Shown here: positions 13,867-20,717 of the stretch, in pieces
Layout of the letters: every line of letters begins with the position of its first letter
Position numbering within the stretch: position 1 is the stretch's first letter
Assembly (NCBI GenBank): GCA_964415045.1
Contig: CAYPZL010000079.1
Coordinates: forward strand, 1 to 23,620
DNA from: CAYPZL01 sp964415045
Lineage (GTDB): Bacteria; Planctomycetota; Phycisphaerae; Sedimentisphaerales; Anaerobacaceae
Direction: 5' to 3'
DNA length: 23,620 bases
Notes under the pieces: model-generated
Seen by the model: only the letters and a program-made list of their open reading frames with translations
What the model was told of the DNA's origin: nothing
Database searches by the model: none
Made by a program: the position numbers and the translations under genes

Positions 13867-14658
13867 TCATCTCATACAGGCATTGATTGTCATGAATGCT
13901 GCTGCAGCCAGCGTGGTCAATGCAAAGATGTGCTTGAGTGCCTTTGGTTTGGTTTTGATCGTTAACTTCCCGCCAATGAGACTTCCAACAGCAGCGACAC
14001 AGGCGAGAGGAATTGCCCAGCGATAGTCGAAATGTCCGGCAGCGGTGTGGCCAAGCAGGCCCATCAATGCCGTTGCCGCCACCATTGCCGACGAGGTTCC
14101 GACGGCCACATGCATGGGTACACCGCATAGCAGCACCATCAGCGGAATCTTGAACGACCCGCCGGAAATTCCCACAGCACCCGCTGCGAGCCCCGTGGCT
14201 GCTGTGATGGGAATCGCGAGCCACAGATTCACGACATATTCTTCGTTGCCAAACTTGCGATGCCAGAACCCGATGTGGTTGTGGCGGCGAATCGGTCGTT
14301 CCTGCACCTTCAGCAACATCAAGACTCCGGCCAGGACCAGCAACGCGGCCAAAAGGAACTTCAACGTTGCTCCGCTCGCCAGGCCGGAGAAGTAGCCTCC
14401 AACAAAGGCCATAAGGTCGGTAGGAGGGTCAATGACCAAAGCGAGTTTCCAGTCCACGATTTTGTGCTTATGGAATACCAGCACCGCCGCTGCAGCGGCA
14501 GCCACCAGGATAAACTGACCGCTGGTGGCCGCTTCGTGTATCGGCTGCCCCGTTGCGATGAGCAGTGGCACATAAAAATTCCCGCCGCCTCGCCCCGTCA
14601 TTGCCATGACGCAGGCCAAGGCGAGGACCGCAACGGCTACCGCAGCGTATCTCATCAT
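13867..14658 (-). CDS. TauE/SafE family membrane transporter
   Basis: A polytopic inner-membrane protein of 263 residues in the TauE/SafE family, whose studied members are linked to export of sulfite, sulfoacetate or related sulfur anions. Two homologous halves are visible with the Gly-rich motifs TGRGGGNFYVPLLIATG (about 21-37) and VGISGGSFKIPLMVLLCGVP (about 162-181). The second is followed by MHVAVGTSSAMVAATALMG, the usual second-repeat helix. The ATG at 14658 overlaps the rhodanese stop by four bases (ATGA), so the two are translationally coupled. Coupling to a rhodanese suggests movement of a sulfur oxyanion or thiosulfate-like compound. Substrate is not determinable from sequence. Confidence 0.9.
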   Translation of the reverse strand: MMRYAAVAVAVLALACVMAMTGRGGGNFYVPLLIATGQPIHEAATSGQFILVAAAAAAVLVFHKHKIVDWKLALVIDPPTDLMAFVGGYFSGLASGATLKFLLAALLVLAGVLMLLKVQERPIRRHNHIGFWHRKFGNEEYVVNLWLAIPITAATGLAAGAVGISGGSFKIPLMVLLCGVPMHVAVGTSSAMVAATALMGLLGHTAAGHFDYRWAIPLACVAAVGSLIGGKLTIKTKPKALKHIFALTTLAAAAFMTINACMR

Positions 14659-15173
14659 GATTTCGATTCTCCCGGATTGGTTCCGGTCATCTGGTAGTTT
14701 CGCCGTGCCAGTAGTTGTTTCCTGACGTTGCCGGTTTTCAATTGGCTGAGCAGTTGGGCAGTTCCTCCTGCCAGTATGCGCACATTTCTGAAACCTTGGC
14801 TTTGCAGGTACACATACGCGATCGCCGAACGGACATCGCTGACGCAGAGAATTGCGACCATTCCTCGGCTGGGTATTTCTTCCGTTCTGTCGGGCAAGTC
14901 GCTTAACGGTATGTGCAGCGACCGCAATGCCAATCCTTCCAGCGGGAAGCGGACTGCGCGCACTTCCTCCTCCGTTCGCACGTCCAGCAAGGTGGCGTTA
15001 GGATCGCCGAGGAGGGCCTCAGGGGTAGTTTTGTGTGCTCCCTGGCCGAGGAATTCAAATGTTAGACCGCGCAGGATGTCATCAATTCTTCGCGCGGGAC
15101 TTTTACCGTACTGGGGGACCGTATTTGTTCTCACGGATCCTTGGGCACGATTTATGTCGGTGTTCTCAAGCAT
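14655..15173 (-). CDS. Rhodanese-like sulfurtransferase domain protein
   Basis: A 172-residue protein with one rhodanese domain at about 47-147. Landmarks are LLDVRTEEEVRAVRFPLEG (62-80), the partly conserved HIPLSDLP segment, and an active-site loop CVSDVRS with the catalytic Cys110 and the usual six-residue spacing to Arg115. The C-terminal RILAGGTAQLL is the end of the fold. Flanking N- and C-terminal tails (about 45 and 25 residues) have no recognised domain. No signal peptide is visible, so it is likely cytoplasmic. It starts 6 bases after the small thioredoxin gene and overlaps the TauE/SafE gene. Rhodaneses move sulfane sulfur to thiols or cyanide; the neighbours suggest sulfur transfer feeding the membrane transporter or the thioredoxin-like proteins. 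Confidence 0.88.
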   Translation of the reverse strand: MLENTDINRAQGSVRTNTVPQYGKSPARRIDDILRGLTFEFLGQGAHKTTPEALLGDPNATLLDVRTEEEVRAVRFPLEGLALRSLHIPLSDLPDRTEEIPSRGMVAILCVSDVRSAIAYVYLQSQGFRNVRILAGGTAQLLSQLKTGNVRKQLLARRNYQMTGTNPGESKS

Positions 15174-15179
15174 GTTGGG

Positions 15180-15413
15180 TTACTTTGAAAGGAATGCCTT
15201 TATCTCGTCAGGGGTCGCGACCTTGCCGACGACTTTGACCTGGCCGTCAATCGCCAGAGCCGGCGTCATCATCACGCCGAACTTCATGATCTCGTTGATG
15301 TCCGTGACTTTCTCGATGTCGCATTCGGCGCCCAGGTCCTTTACCGCCGCCTCGGCGTTTTCGGCCAGCTTCTTGCATTTGGGGCATCCGGTTCCAAGAA
15401 TCTGCAGCTTCAT
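15180..15413 (-). CDS. Small thioredoxin-fold protein, MTH895 type
   Basis: A 77-residue minimal thioredoxin/glutaredoxin-fold protein. The start ATG 15413 has GAGGA seven bases upstream; an earlier in-frame ATG (15440) would overlap the permease end and adds residues foreign to the family. The N-terminal LQILGTGCPKCKKLAENAEA holds the CPKC redox pair (Cys10, Cys13). The middle (VTDINEIMKFGVMMTPALAI) has the cis-Pro loop, and GKVATPDEIKAFL ends the fold. This group is typically encoded next to ArsP-like permeases, as here, where it begins 10 bases after the permease stop. It is cytoplasmic (no signal) and probably reduces or relays thiols for the permease or for the metalloid itself. Confidence 0.92.
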   Translation of the reverse strand: MKLQILGTGCPKCKKLAENAEAAVKDLGAECDIEKVTDINEIMKFGVMMTPALAIDGQVKVVGKVATPDEIKAFLSK

Positions 15414-15423
15414 ATCTCTATCC

Positions 15424-16761
15424 TCAAAAGAAGGTTCCAAAGATCATTCCCGAAATCGTTGCCATGACGATGACGAGCAGCACGAAGACGGCGGTCTTTC
15501 GCGTTCCCATGACCGAGCGGATCACCAGCATGTTGGGCAGCGACAGGGCCGGACCTGCCAGCAACAGCGCCAGCGCCGGGCCTTTGCCCATCCCGGCGCC
15601 GATAAGGCCTTGCAGGATCGGCACTTCCGTCAGGGTGGCGAAGTACATGAACGCTCCGGCGATGGCGGCAAAGAGATTGGCCCAGATGGAGTTGCCACCG
15701 ACGGCCGCGTTGACCCACCGGGTGGGAATGACGCCCTCGTGCCCGGGGCCCGGCCGGCCGAGAAGAAAGCCGGCGGCCACCACCCCCAGCAGCAGCAGGG
15801 GCAGGATCTGTTTGGCAAAGCCCCAGGTCGCGCCCACCCATTCACGCAACTCGGGGCGGCTGAACCACGCGCTGACCATGATCGCGAAAGCCGCCAGCAG
15901 CGCCCCGACGATGATCCATCGCGAGCGGTGGATCAGTTCGTACAGGTTGTTTTTCTCGATTTCCTGGACGTCCTGCATGAGGTTGGCCGGGACCTTGTGG
16001 GTCTTGCCAGCGGTGTCCACGATCGTGACCGTTTCTTCCGTCTGGCTGACCAGCTTTCCCTCGATCTTATAGGCGGTCAGGCCGCCGGGGCAGCAGAGAA
16101 AGACCGCGCGCACGTCGCCGCTGCGAGCCCAGTTGGCAAACACCAGAATGCCGACCATCGAGGCGAAGTAAAGGGCGTTTTTCCACAGGGGTCGGCTGAC
16201 CTCCGGTTCCGGCATGGCCATCTGGCCGTTGGCCTTCTCCGTTTCTTCCTTTCGATAGATCAGGTGCATCAACAGTCCGATGACGATGCTGAAGACCACC
16301 GCACCGACCGCTCGCGCGATGCCGATCTCCAACCCGAGCACGCGGGCGGTCAGGATGATCGCCAAGACGTTGATGGCCGGGCCGGAGTAGAGAAACGCCG
16401 TGGCCGGGCCCAAGCCGGCGCCCATCTTGTAGATGCCGGCGAACAGCGGAAGCACCGTGCACGAGCAGACCGCCAGGATCGAGCCCGAAACCGACGCTAC
16501 GCCGTAGGCCAGAACCTTGTTGGCCCTGGCGCCGAGGTACTTCATCACGGAAGCCTGGCTCACGAAGACCGAAATGGCTCCGGCGATGAAAAACGCCGGC
16601 ACCAGGCACAGCAGCACGTGCTCGCGGGCATACCATTTGATTAAGTGCAGCGATTCCATGATCGCGTTGTCGAAACGGGCCAGCCCCACGGGCAGATAGA
16701 AACAACCCAGAAAGAGAACGACGATTGTGATGAGCTTGGCCCACTCGTTCTTGAAATTCAT
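15424..16761 (-). CDS. ArsP-type (PF03773) permease with inserted soluble domain
   Basis: A 445-residue membrane permease of the PF03773 group, which includes ArsP, an exporter of trivalent organoarsenicals. Two inverted-topology halves are visible: SGSILAVCSCTVLPLFAGIY (92-111) with GPATAFLYSGPAINVLAI, and YFATLTEVPILQGLIGAGMG (373-392) with KGPALALLLAGPALSLPN. Cys99 and Cys101 lie in the first core helix and Cys223/224 near the end of the second helix bundle. Between the halves, residues about 225-272 form a soluble insert (AYKIEGKLVSQTEETVTIVD, then AGKTHKVPANLMQDVQEIEK) that looks like a small beta barrel. It follows arsR2 by 13 bases and precedes the small thioredoxin. Organoarsenical substrate is an inference from family and context; I do not assign the symbol arsP because the family is diverse. 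Confidence 0.88.
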   Translation of the reverse strand: MNFKNEWAKLITIVVLFLGCFYLPVGLARFDNAIMESLHLIKWYAREHVLLCLVPAFFIAGAISVFVSQASVMKYLGARANKVLAYGVASVSGSILAVCSCTVLPLFAGIYKMGAGLGPATAFLYSGPAINVLAIILTARVLGLEIGIARAVGAVVFSIVIGLLMHLIYRKEETEKANGQMAMPEPEVSRPLWKNALYFASMVGILVFANWARSGDVRAVFLCCPGGLTAYKIEGKLVSQTEETVTIVDTAGKTHKVPANLMQDVQEIEKNNLYELIHRSRWIIVGALLAAFAIMVSAWFSRPELREWVGATWGFAKQILPLLLLGVVAAGFLLGRPGPGHEGVIPTRWVNAAVGGNSIWANLFAAIAGAFMYFATLTEVPILQGLIGAGMGKGPALALLLAGPALSLPNMLVIRSVMGTRKTAVFVLLVIVMATISGMIFGTFF

Positions 16762-16774
16762 ACAGAATCCCCCA

Positions 16775-17101
16775 TCACAACGAGGCCAGCAATTGCTCGT
16801 GTTCTCTGGCCTGTTGTTTCAGTACACGTGTGACGCAGGTGAAAAAGTCGATGATACAGGGCGTTTTGAGGCTGTAGAACACCTTGAGTCCCTCTTTGCG
16901 ATAGCTCAGCACGCCCGCGTTGACCATGACGGACAGGTGTCGCGAGACGTTGGACCGCTCCGAGTCCACGTATGCGGCGATGTCGCACACGCATTGCTCG
17001 CCGTCTTTGAGGTACTCGATTACGGCGATGCGCAGCGGGTGCGCGATGGCCTTGGCGATTTCCGCCTGCTTTTCGAACAGAATGCGTTTGTTTTCGTCCA
17101 T
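16775..17101 (-). CDS. ArsR-family metalloregulator of the second operon
   Basis: A 108-residue winged-helix repressor. ATG 17101 is preferred because the longer frame starts with TTG at 17158 and adds an atypical Arg-rich tail. EQCVCDIAAYVDSERSNVSR carries the CVC metal-binding pair (about 36-38) at the start of the recognition helix, and SVMVNAGVLSYRKEGLKVFY is the wing. Additional cysteines occur near the C-terminus in TPCIIDFFTCVTRVL, which may add a third ligand or a second site. It heads the operon that runs to ccdA and lies 60-70 bases downstream of a good promoter (17168-17197). It differs from the other ArsR here in the C-terminal cysteines, so the two may sense different arsenicals or metals. 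Confidence 0.92.
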   Translation of the reverse strand: MDENKRILFEKQAEIAKAIAHPLRIAVIEYLKDGEQCVCDIAAYVDSERSNVSRHLSVMVNAGVLSYRKEGLKVFYSLKTPCIIDFFTCVTRVLKQQAREHEQLLASL

Positions 17102-17167
17102 ACCGAAGAGCCTTCGTTGTCTGGGTATATCTTCGCGGCGTAGCGACCGGGGCGCCAACGGGTTGCC

Positions 17168-17197
17168 ATTGTACCCGCTTCGCCACGTTCGTGTCAG
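17168..17197 (-). promoter_or_regulatory. Promoter of the second ArsR-led operon
   Basis: Minus strand: CTGACA (17192-17197) then 18 bases, then TACAAT (17168-17173). Each hexamer matches five of six consensus bases. The -35 box overlaps the stop codon of the FMN reductase gene, and the leader to ATG 17101 is about 60 bases, with a short CAAC-CC-GTTG dyad that might contribute to an operator. Confidence 0.6.
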
Positions 17198-17895
17198 GGC
17201 TTTGCCGGGCGGAGCTTCAAGGCGGCTTCCGCAACGCGAATGCCCAGCTTTTTGGCCGTGTCGATGCCGAATTCGTCCTTCGTGATGTCGTCATCGTAGG
17301 CGTTCCAGAGCGTCGCACCCTGGTGGGCCCTGGGTTTGCCTCCCACGAGCATCATCTCATGGCACAGCAGGGCGGTCTGAACCTGATCGATCACCAGCTC
17401 CTGGCCTCCGTTTCGGTAGGCGCCCACGGCCAGGACGCCCACCGGCTTGTCCGCCAGCAACAACGTGGGCTTGCGCAGCACCGCGCAGCGTTCGAGAAAG
17501 GCCTTGCACAAGGCGCTCATGCTGCGAAAATACACGGGCGAGCCCACAATCCATCCTCCCACCGCCTCGTCGCGAAGCTTGGGAACGAGCAGGTCGAAAT
17601 CATCTTCGATCGGCGCCGCTTCGCCCGGTTTGGAGCCGCCGGCCCAGCCCGAGATTTCCAGCCCGCCCAGATCGAGCAGCTCCACGGCGATGCGAGGATC
17701 CACCGCCTTGGCCGCCTCCAAAGCCGTCTTGACGGCGGTCGCGGTCGTCTTGCCCTCTCGCGGGCTGCAGGCGATCCCCAGTATCTTCACCGGCTTGGAG
17801 GTGCTCGTCTGCCCACCGAAGGCGGTTGAACCCGCCAGGGCCATCGCACCGGCCATCCCCAATGTTGCCCGTCGCGTCATCCGATCTGTCATCAT
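17194..17895 (-). CDS. Tat-exported flavodoxin-like NAD(P)H-dependent FMN reductase
   Basis: A 233-residue protein. The ATG at 17895 opens a twin-arginine leader (MTRRATLGMAGAMALAGSTA), so it is probably exported folded, with FMN bound. The flavodoxin-like fold begins at about 36 (VKILGIACSPREGKTTATAV), where SPREGKT is the FMN-phosphate loop. GGWIVGSPVYFRSMSALCKA (113-132) is the second flavin loop, and GVLAVGAYRNGGQE the third. This is the NADPH-dependent FMN reductase / iron-sulfur flavoprotein superfamily. The iron-sulfur cysteine pattern is not evident, although Cys130, Cys137 and Cys178 are present. It lies just upstream of, and in the same direction as, the arsR2 operon, which has its own promoter. 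Activity on a quinone, metal or arsenical is possible; the substrate is unknown. Confidence 0.85.
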   Translation of the reverse strand: MMTDRMTRRATLGMAGAMALAGSTAFGGQTSTSKPVKILGIACSPREGKTTATAVKTALEAAKAVDPRIAVELLDLGGLEISGWAGGSKPGEAAPIEDDFDLLVPKLRDEAVGGWIVGSPVYFRSMSALCKAFLERCAVLRKPTLLLADKPVGVLAVGAYRNGGQELVIDQVQTALLCHEMMLVGGKPRAHQGATLWNAYDDDITKDEFGIDTAKKLGIRVAEAALKLRPAKP

Positions 17896-17963
17896 GGTCG
17901 CCCCATCCTTTCTTAACGTTGCTAACACCCACAAGTACGTTACTGCCAAATCGGCAATCTATG

Positions 17964-17991
17964 TTGGTATGTGACAATATACTCATATAGT
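17964..17991 (+). promoter_or_regulatory. Candidate promoter of lpxB
   Basis: TTGGTA (17964-17969), 16 bases, then TATAGT (17986-17991). It lies in the AT-rich gap between the divergent FMN reductase and lpxB genes, giving a leader of about 160 bases. The gap 17896-18156 holds no other gene. A small TGCC-AAATC-GGCA dyad is nearby (17944-17956). Confidence 0.4.
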
Positions 17992-18156
17992 TACAATGTG
18001 TTCGATCGAGGGCAAGGAAAATCTGGGGAGAATCGTTTTTGCATCTGGCAGTCGCACCACGGTGAATCGCCGGGATCTGTGTGCTCGCGCGGAAATTCAC
18101 GGAATATCTCGTTGCTGTTTTCGTGCAATCGTGCTAACACATACCGCCTATTGCTT

Positions 18157-19299
18157 ATGCCGACACAATCTCGAAAACATCGCGTTTTTATCAGTGTGAA
18201 TGAGCCGAGCGCGGATGCGCATTGTGCCGGGTTGGTTTCCGCGCTGAGGCGGAGCGGTGTTGATTTCGAGTGCGCCGGCATCGGGGGGCCGAAGATGGCG
18301 GCGGCGGGCTGCGAGCTGATCGAGAGCACGGTCGGCCGGGCGGTGATGACGTACAAGGCCGTCGCGCACGTGGCGCATTACTACAAGCTGGTCAAACGCG
18401 TGCAGCGCTACCTCCGCGAGAATCCGGTTGATCTGGTCATTGTCTGTGATTCTCCGTCCTTCAATTTCCACATCGCCAAGGCGGCCAAGAAGGCCGGAAC
18501 CAGGACGCTGTTCTATGTCGCGCCGCAGCTCTGGGCCTGGGGCGGCTGGCGCATCGGGAAGCTGCGTCGGCGCTGCGACAAGCTTTGCTGTATTCTGCCT
18601 TTCGAGGAAGAATGGTTCGCGCGGCGGGGCGTGGATACGACGTTCGTCGGCAATCCGCTTCTGGACAAGGTGTCCGATGACCTGACCAGCTTTCGCAAGG
18701 ACTACTCGAATTTCGAGCCGGCCAGTGCGAAGATCGCTCTGATGCCGGGGTCTCGGCTGGCGGAGATCGAATCGTTGTGGCAACCGATGCAGGAAATCGC
18801 GGTGCAATTGAGACGCAAATACCGCGGGGCCGAGTTTATCACTGTCGCCCAGAGCGCCGAGCGACGGGAGATGCTCCAACGGAGCCAGATCCCCGGTTTT
18901 GCCTGCGAATACTCCGTGGATTCCGTGCGCGAGACGGCCGATATGGTCGATTTTTCCATCGTCACCAGCGGCAGCGCGACTCTGGAGGTGGCTTCGGCGG
19001 GCTGCCCGATGGTGGTGATGTATCAAAGCAGTCCCATCTTGTGGCACTTGGTCGGAAGGTGGCTGGTGCATGCCAGGTTCTTTACGCTGGTCAACCTCCT
19101 GGCCGACCGGGAACTGGTGCCCGAATTCATGCCATACTTCACATCGATCGCTCCAATCGTCCGTAAGATCGACGCCTATCTGGCGAACCCTGATGAACTG
19201 GGCCGGACGAGCAGCGACATGATCGATGTCATAGAGCCTCTGATCGAAAAGAAAGCCGGCGAGGAAGTGGCCAGAGTCGTGCTGGACATGGTCGAGTGA
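18157..19299 (+). CDS. lpxB: Lipid-A-disaccharide synthase (LpxB)
   Basis: GT19-family glycosyltransferase that joins UDP-diacylglucosamine and lipid X to form the lipid A disaccharide at the cytoplasmic face of the inner membrane. The 380-residue length fits. Motifs in order: the N-terminal loop VNEPSADAHCAGLVSAL (14-30), the position of the usual GEASGD motif; VDLVIVCDSPSFNFHIA (91-107); APQLWAWGGWRIGKL (122-136); TTFVGNPLLD (161-170); IALMPGSRLAEIESL (193-207); SGSATLEVASAGCPMVVMYQ (271-290); LVNLLADRELVPEF (311-324). The start ATG 18157 is placed where family similarity begins; an open frame extends upstream to 17971 but is not LpxB-like. No Shine-Dalgarno is evident. An EamA gene follows after 49 bases. 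It indicates an LPS-bearing outer membrane. Confidence 0.93.
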   Translation: MPTQSRKHRVFISVNEPSADAHCAGLVSALRRSGVDFECAGIGGPKMAAAGCELIESTVGRAVMTYKAVAHVAHYYKLVKRVQRYLRENPVDLVIVCDSPSFNFHIAKAAKKAGTRTLFYVAPQLWAWGGWRIGKLRRRCDKLCCILPFEEEWFARRGVDTTFVGNPLLDKVSDDLTSFRKDYSNFEPASAKIALMPGSRLAEIESLWQPMQEIAVQLRRKYRGAEFITVAQSAERREMLQRSQIPGFACEYSVDSVRETADMVDFSIVTSGSATLEVASAGCPMVVMYQSSPILWHLVGRWLVHARFFTLVNLLADRELVPEFMPYFTSIAPIVRKIDAYLANPDELGRTSSDMIDVIEPLIEKKAGEEVARVVLDMVE

Positions 19300-19348
19300 G
19301 CGCTTTGTTGTCTCCACGGAACTGTCAGGCAAGACCGGAGAAGGTGTT

Positions 19349-20305
19349 GTGAGTGAATCCTCCACAAACGGCAAGATCGACATGACCGCAACGGCCGCGA
19401 CTCTGGGCGCGCTGTGCGGCTGGTCGTTGGGGCCGATTTTCATCGCTTACCTCACCGGATACGTGGACTCGTGGACGCAGAACGCGCTTCGCTATACGGT
19501 GGCCTGCCTCTTCTGGTTGCCGGTGTTGTTGTATTTCCGGCGGACGGGGAAACTCGAGCCTCGCACGTGGCGCCGGGCGATTCTGCCGGCCCTGGCGAAT
19601 ATCGCGATGCAGAGCATCTGGGCCCGCGCCTTCTATTACATCGGCCCGGCCTTTCTGGTCCTGCTGTCCAAGACCTCGATCCTGTGGGTGGCCGGCTTTT
19701 CCTTGATCTTCTTCCGCGACGAAAGGCCCCTGGGCAGGAGCGTTCCTTTCTGGATCGGTCTGGCGCTGTCGCTGGCGGGGGTGTTCGGCGTGCTGTACTT
19801 CAAGGAGGATTTCTCCGCCGCCGGCACATCTATCGGGATCATCATCGCGTTGGTGACGGGATTCATGTGGGCCGTGTACACCATCTCAGTGAAGGTGTCG
19901 CTGCACGACATCGATTCGCGCTGCGGTTTTTCCGTCATCAGTCTCTACACGTCAGTGGGCTTGTGGGCGTGTGCCTGGGCCTTCGGCGCCCCTGCGGAGA
20001 GTGCGGGCATGGGCATCCGGCCCTGGGCGGCGGTGATATTCTCTGCCGTGACCGCCATTGCGCTGGCTCATGTCCTTTACTACACCGCCGTCAAGCGTAT
20101 CGGCGCGACCATTCCGCTGTTGGTGATCCTGGCCCAGCCTTTCGTGGTTTTCGGCATCTCCAGCGTCGTTTTTCAAGAGCGTCTCAGCGGATTGCAACTC
20201 TTGTTCGGCCTGGTCCTGCTGGCCGGCTCGGGTTTGTCGGTCCTGGCCCAGCGATGCCTGCGGATTGCCTCGACGGAAGCTGACGAACCGGCGAAATCTG
20301 CTTGA
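19349..20305 (+). CDS. EamA/DMT-family transporter
   Basis: A 318-residue inner-membrane protein with about ten hydrophobic helices in two EamA repeats. Repeat one covers about residues 15-130 (TLGALCGWSLGPIFIAYLTG, then AFYYIGPAFLVLLSKTSILW). Repeat two covers about 155-295 (IIIALVTGFMWAVYTISVKV, then HVLYYTAVKRIGATIPLLVI). The GTG at 19349 has GGAGAAGG just upstream and is preferred; ATG at 19382 is an alternative. The drug/metabolite transporter family exports amino acids, nucleotide precursors or lipids, and substrate is not predictable. Its short spacing after lpxB suggests co-transcription and perhaps an envelope-related substrate. Confidence 0.9.
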   Translation: MSESSTNGKIDMTATAATLGALCGWSLGPIFIAYLTGYVDSWTQNALRYTVACLFWLPVLLYFRRTGKLEPRTWRRAILPALANIAMQSIWARAFYYIGPAFLVLLSKTSILWVAGFSLIFFRDERPLGRSVPFWIGLALSLAGVFGVLYFKEDFSAAGTSIGIIIALVTGFMWAVYTISVKVSLHDIDSRCGFSVISLYTSVGLWACAWAFGAPAESAGMGIRPWAAVIFSAVTAIALAHVLYYTAVKRIGATIPLLVILAQPFVVFGISSVVFQERLSGLQLLFGLVLLAGSGLSVLAQRCLRIASTEADEPAKSA

Positions 20306-20717
20306 CCCGGCTTGCATGCCCCGTTATTATAGGTCTCAGAAGAGCTGTAGGATTCTCTCCGTCAACACGTAGGCACCGGTCATATCGCGACAGCCCGGAG
20401 TGCAGGAGATGGATGCGAGCTTGCCACATGGAGTCAAAGACCGCGTCGAGGCAGGTCTGCACGGAGGTTTTCACGAACGGAGCGGTTGGCTGGAGGAGAG
20501 TCTGATCAGCTCGACGAAGGGCCGGCATCACGTCTTATCAAACCGGGGAATGCACCAGATAGCACGCTGATTCACTGAGAACCGGTTGCGCCGGTCACGG
20601 TAGGGAAATGACGTCGCAGGGCACTGCAGCGCCCATGTGGGCGGGAGGTGTGCCGGTGCATGGCAACGGTAGGGGTCGATCATCTCAGTTGTTTCGCTTT
20701 GTCTAAGGAGGATTACC
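20306..20717. other. Intergenic leader with small hairpins
   Basis: A 412-base stretch with no supported gene. Near its 3' end two compact hairpins are visible, ACCGG-ttgcg-CCGGT (20581-20595) and CGCCC-atgt-GGGCG (20630-20643), within what may be the 5' leader of the secreted-protein gene. They match no riboswitch core I recognise. A strong AAGGAGG ends the region just before ATG 20718. Confidence 0.4.

Noticed and set aside
14728..16644. A 638-codon plus-strand open frame
   Set aside because: Antisense to the rhodanese, thioredoxin and permease genes; no motif and a composition typical of shadows.
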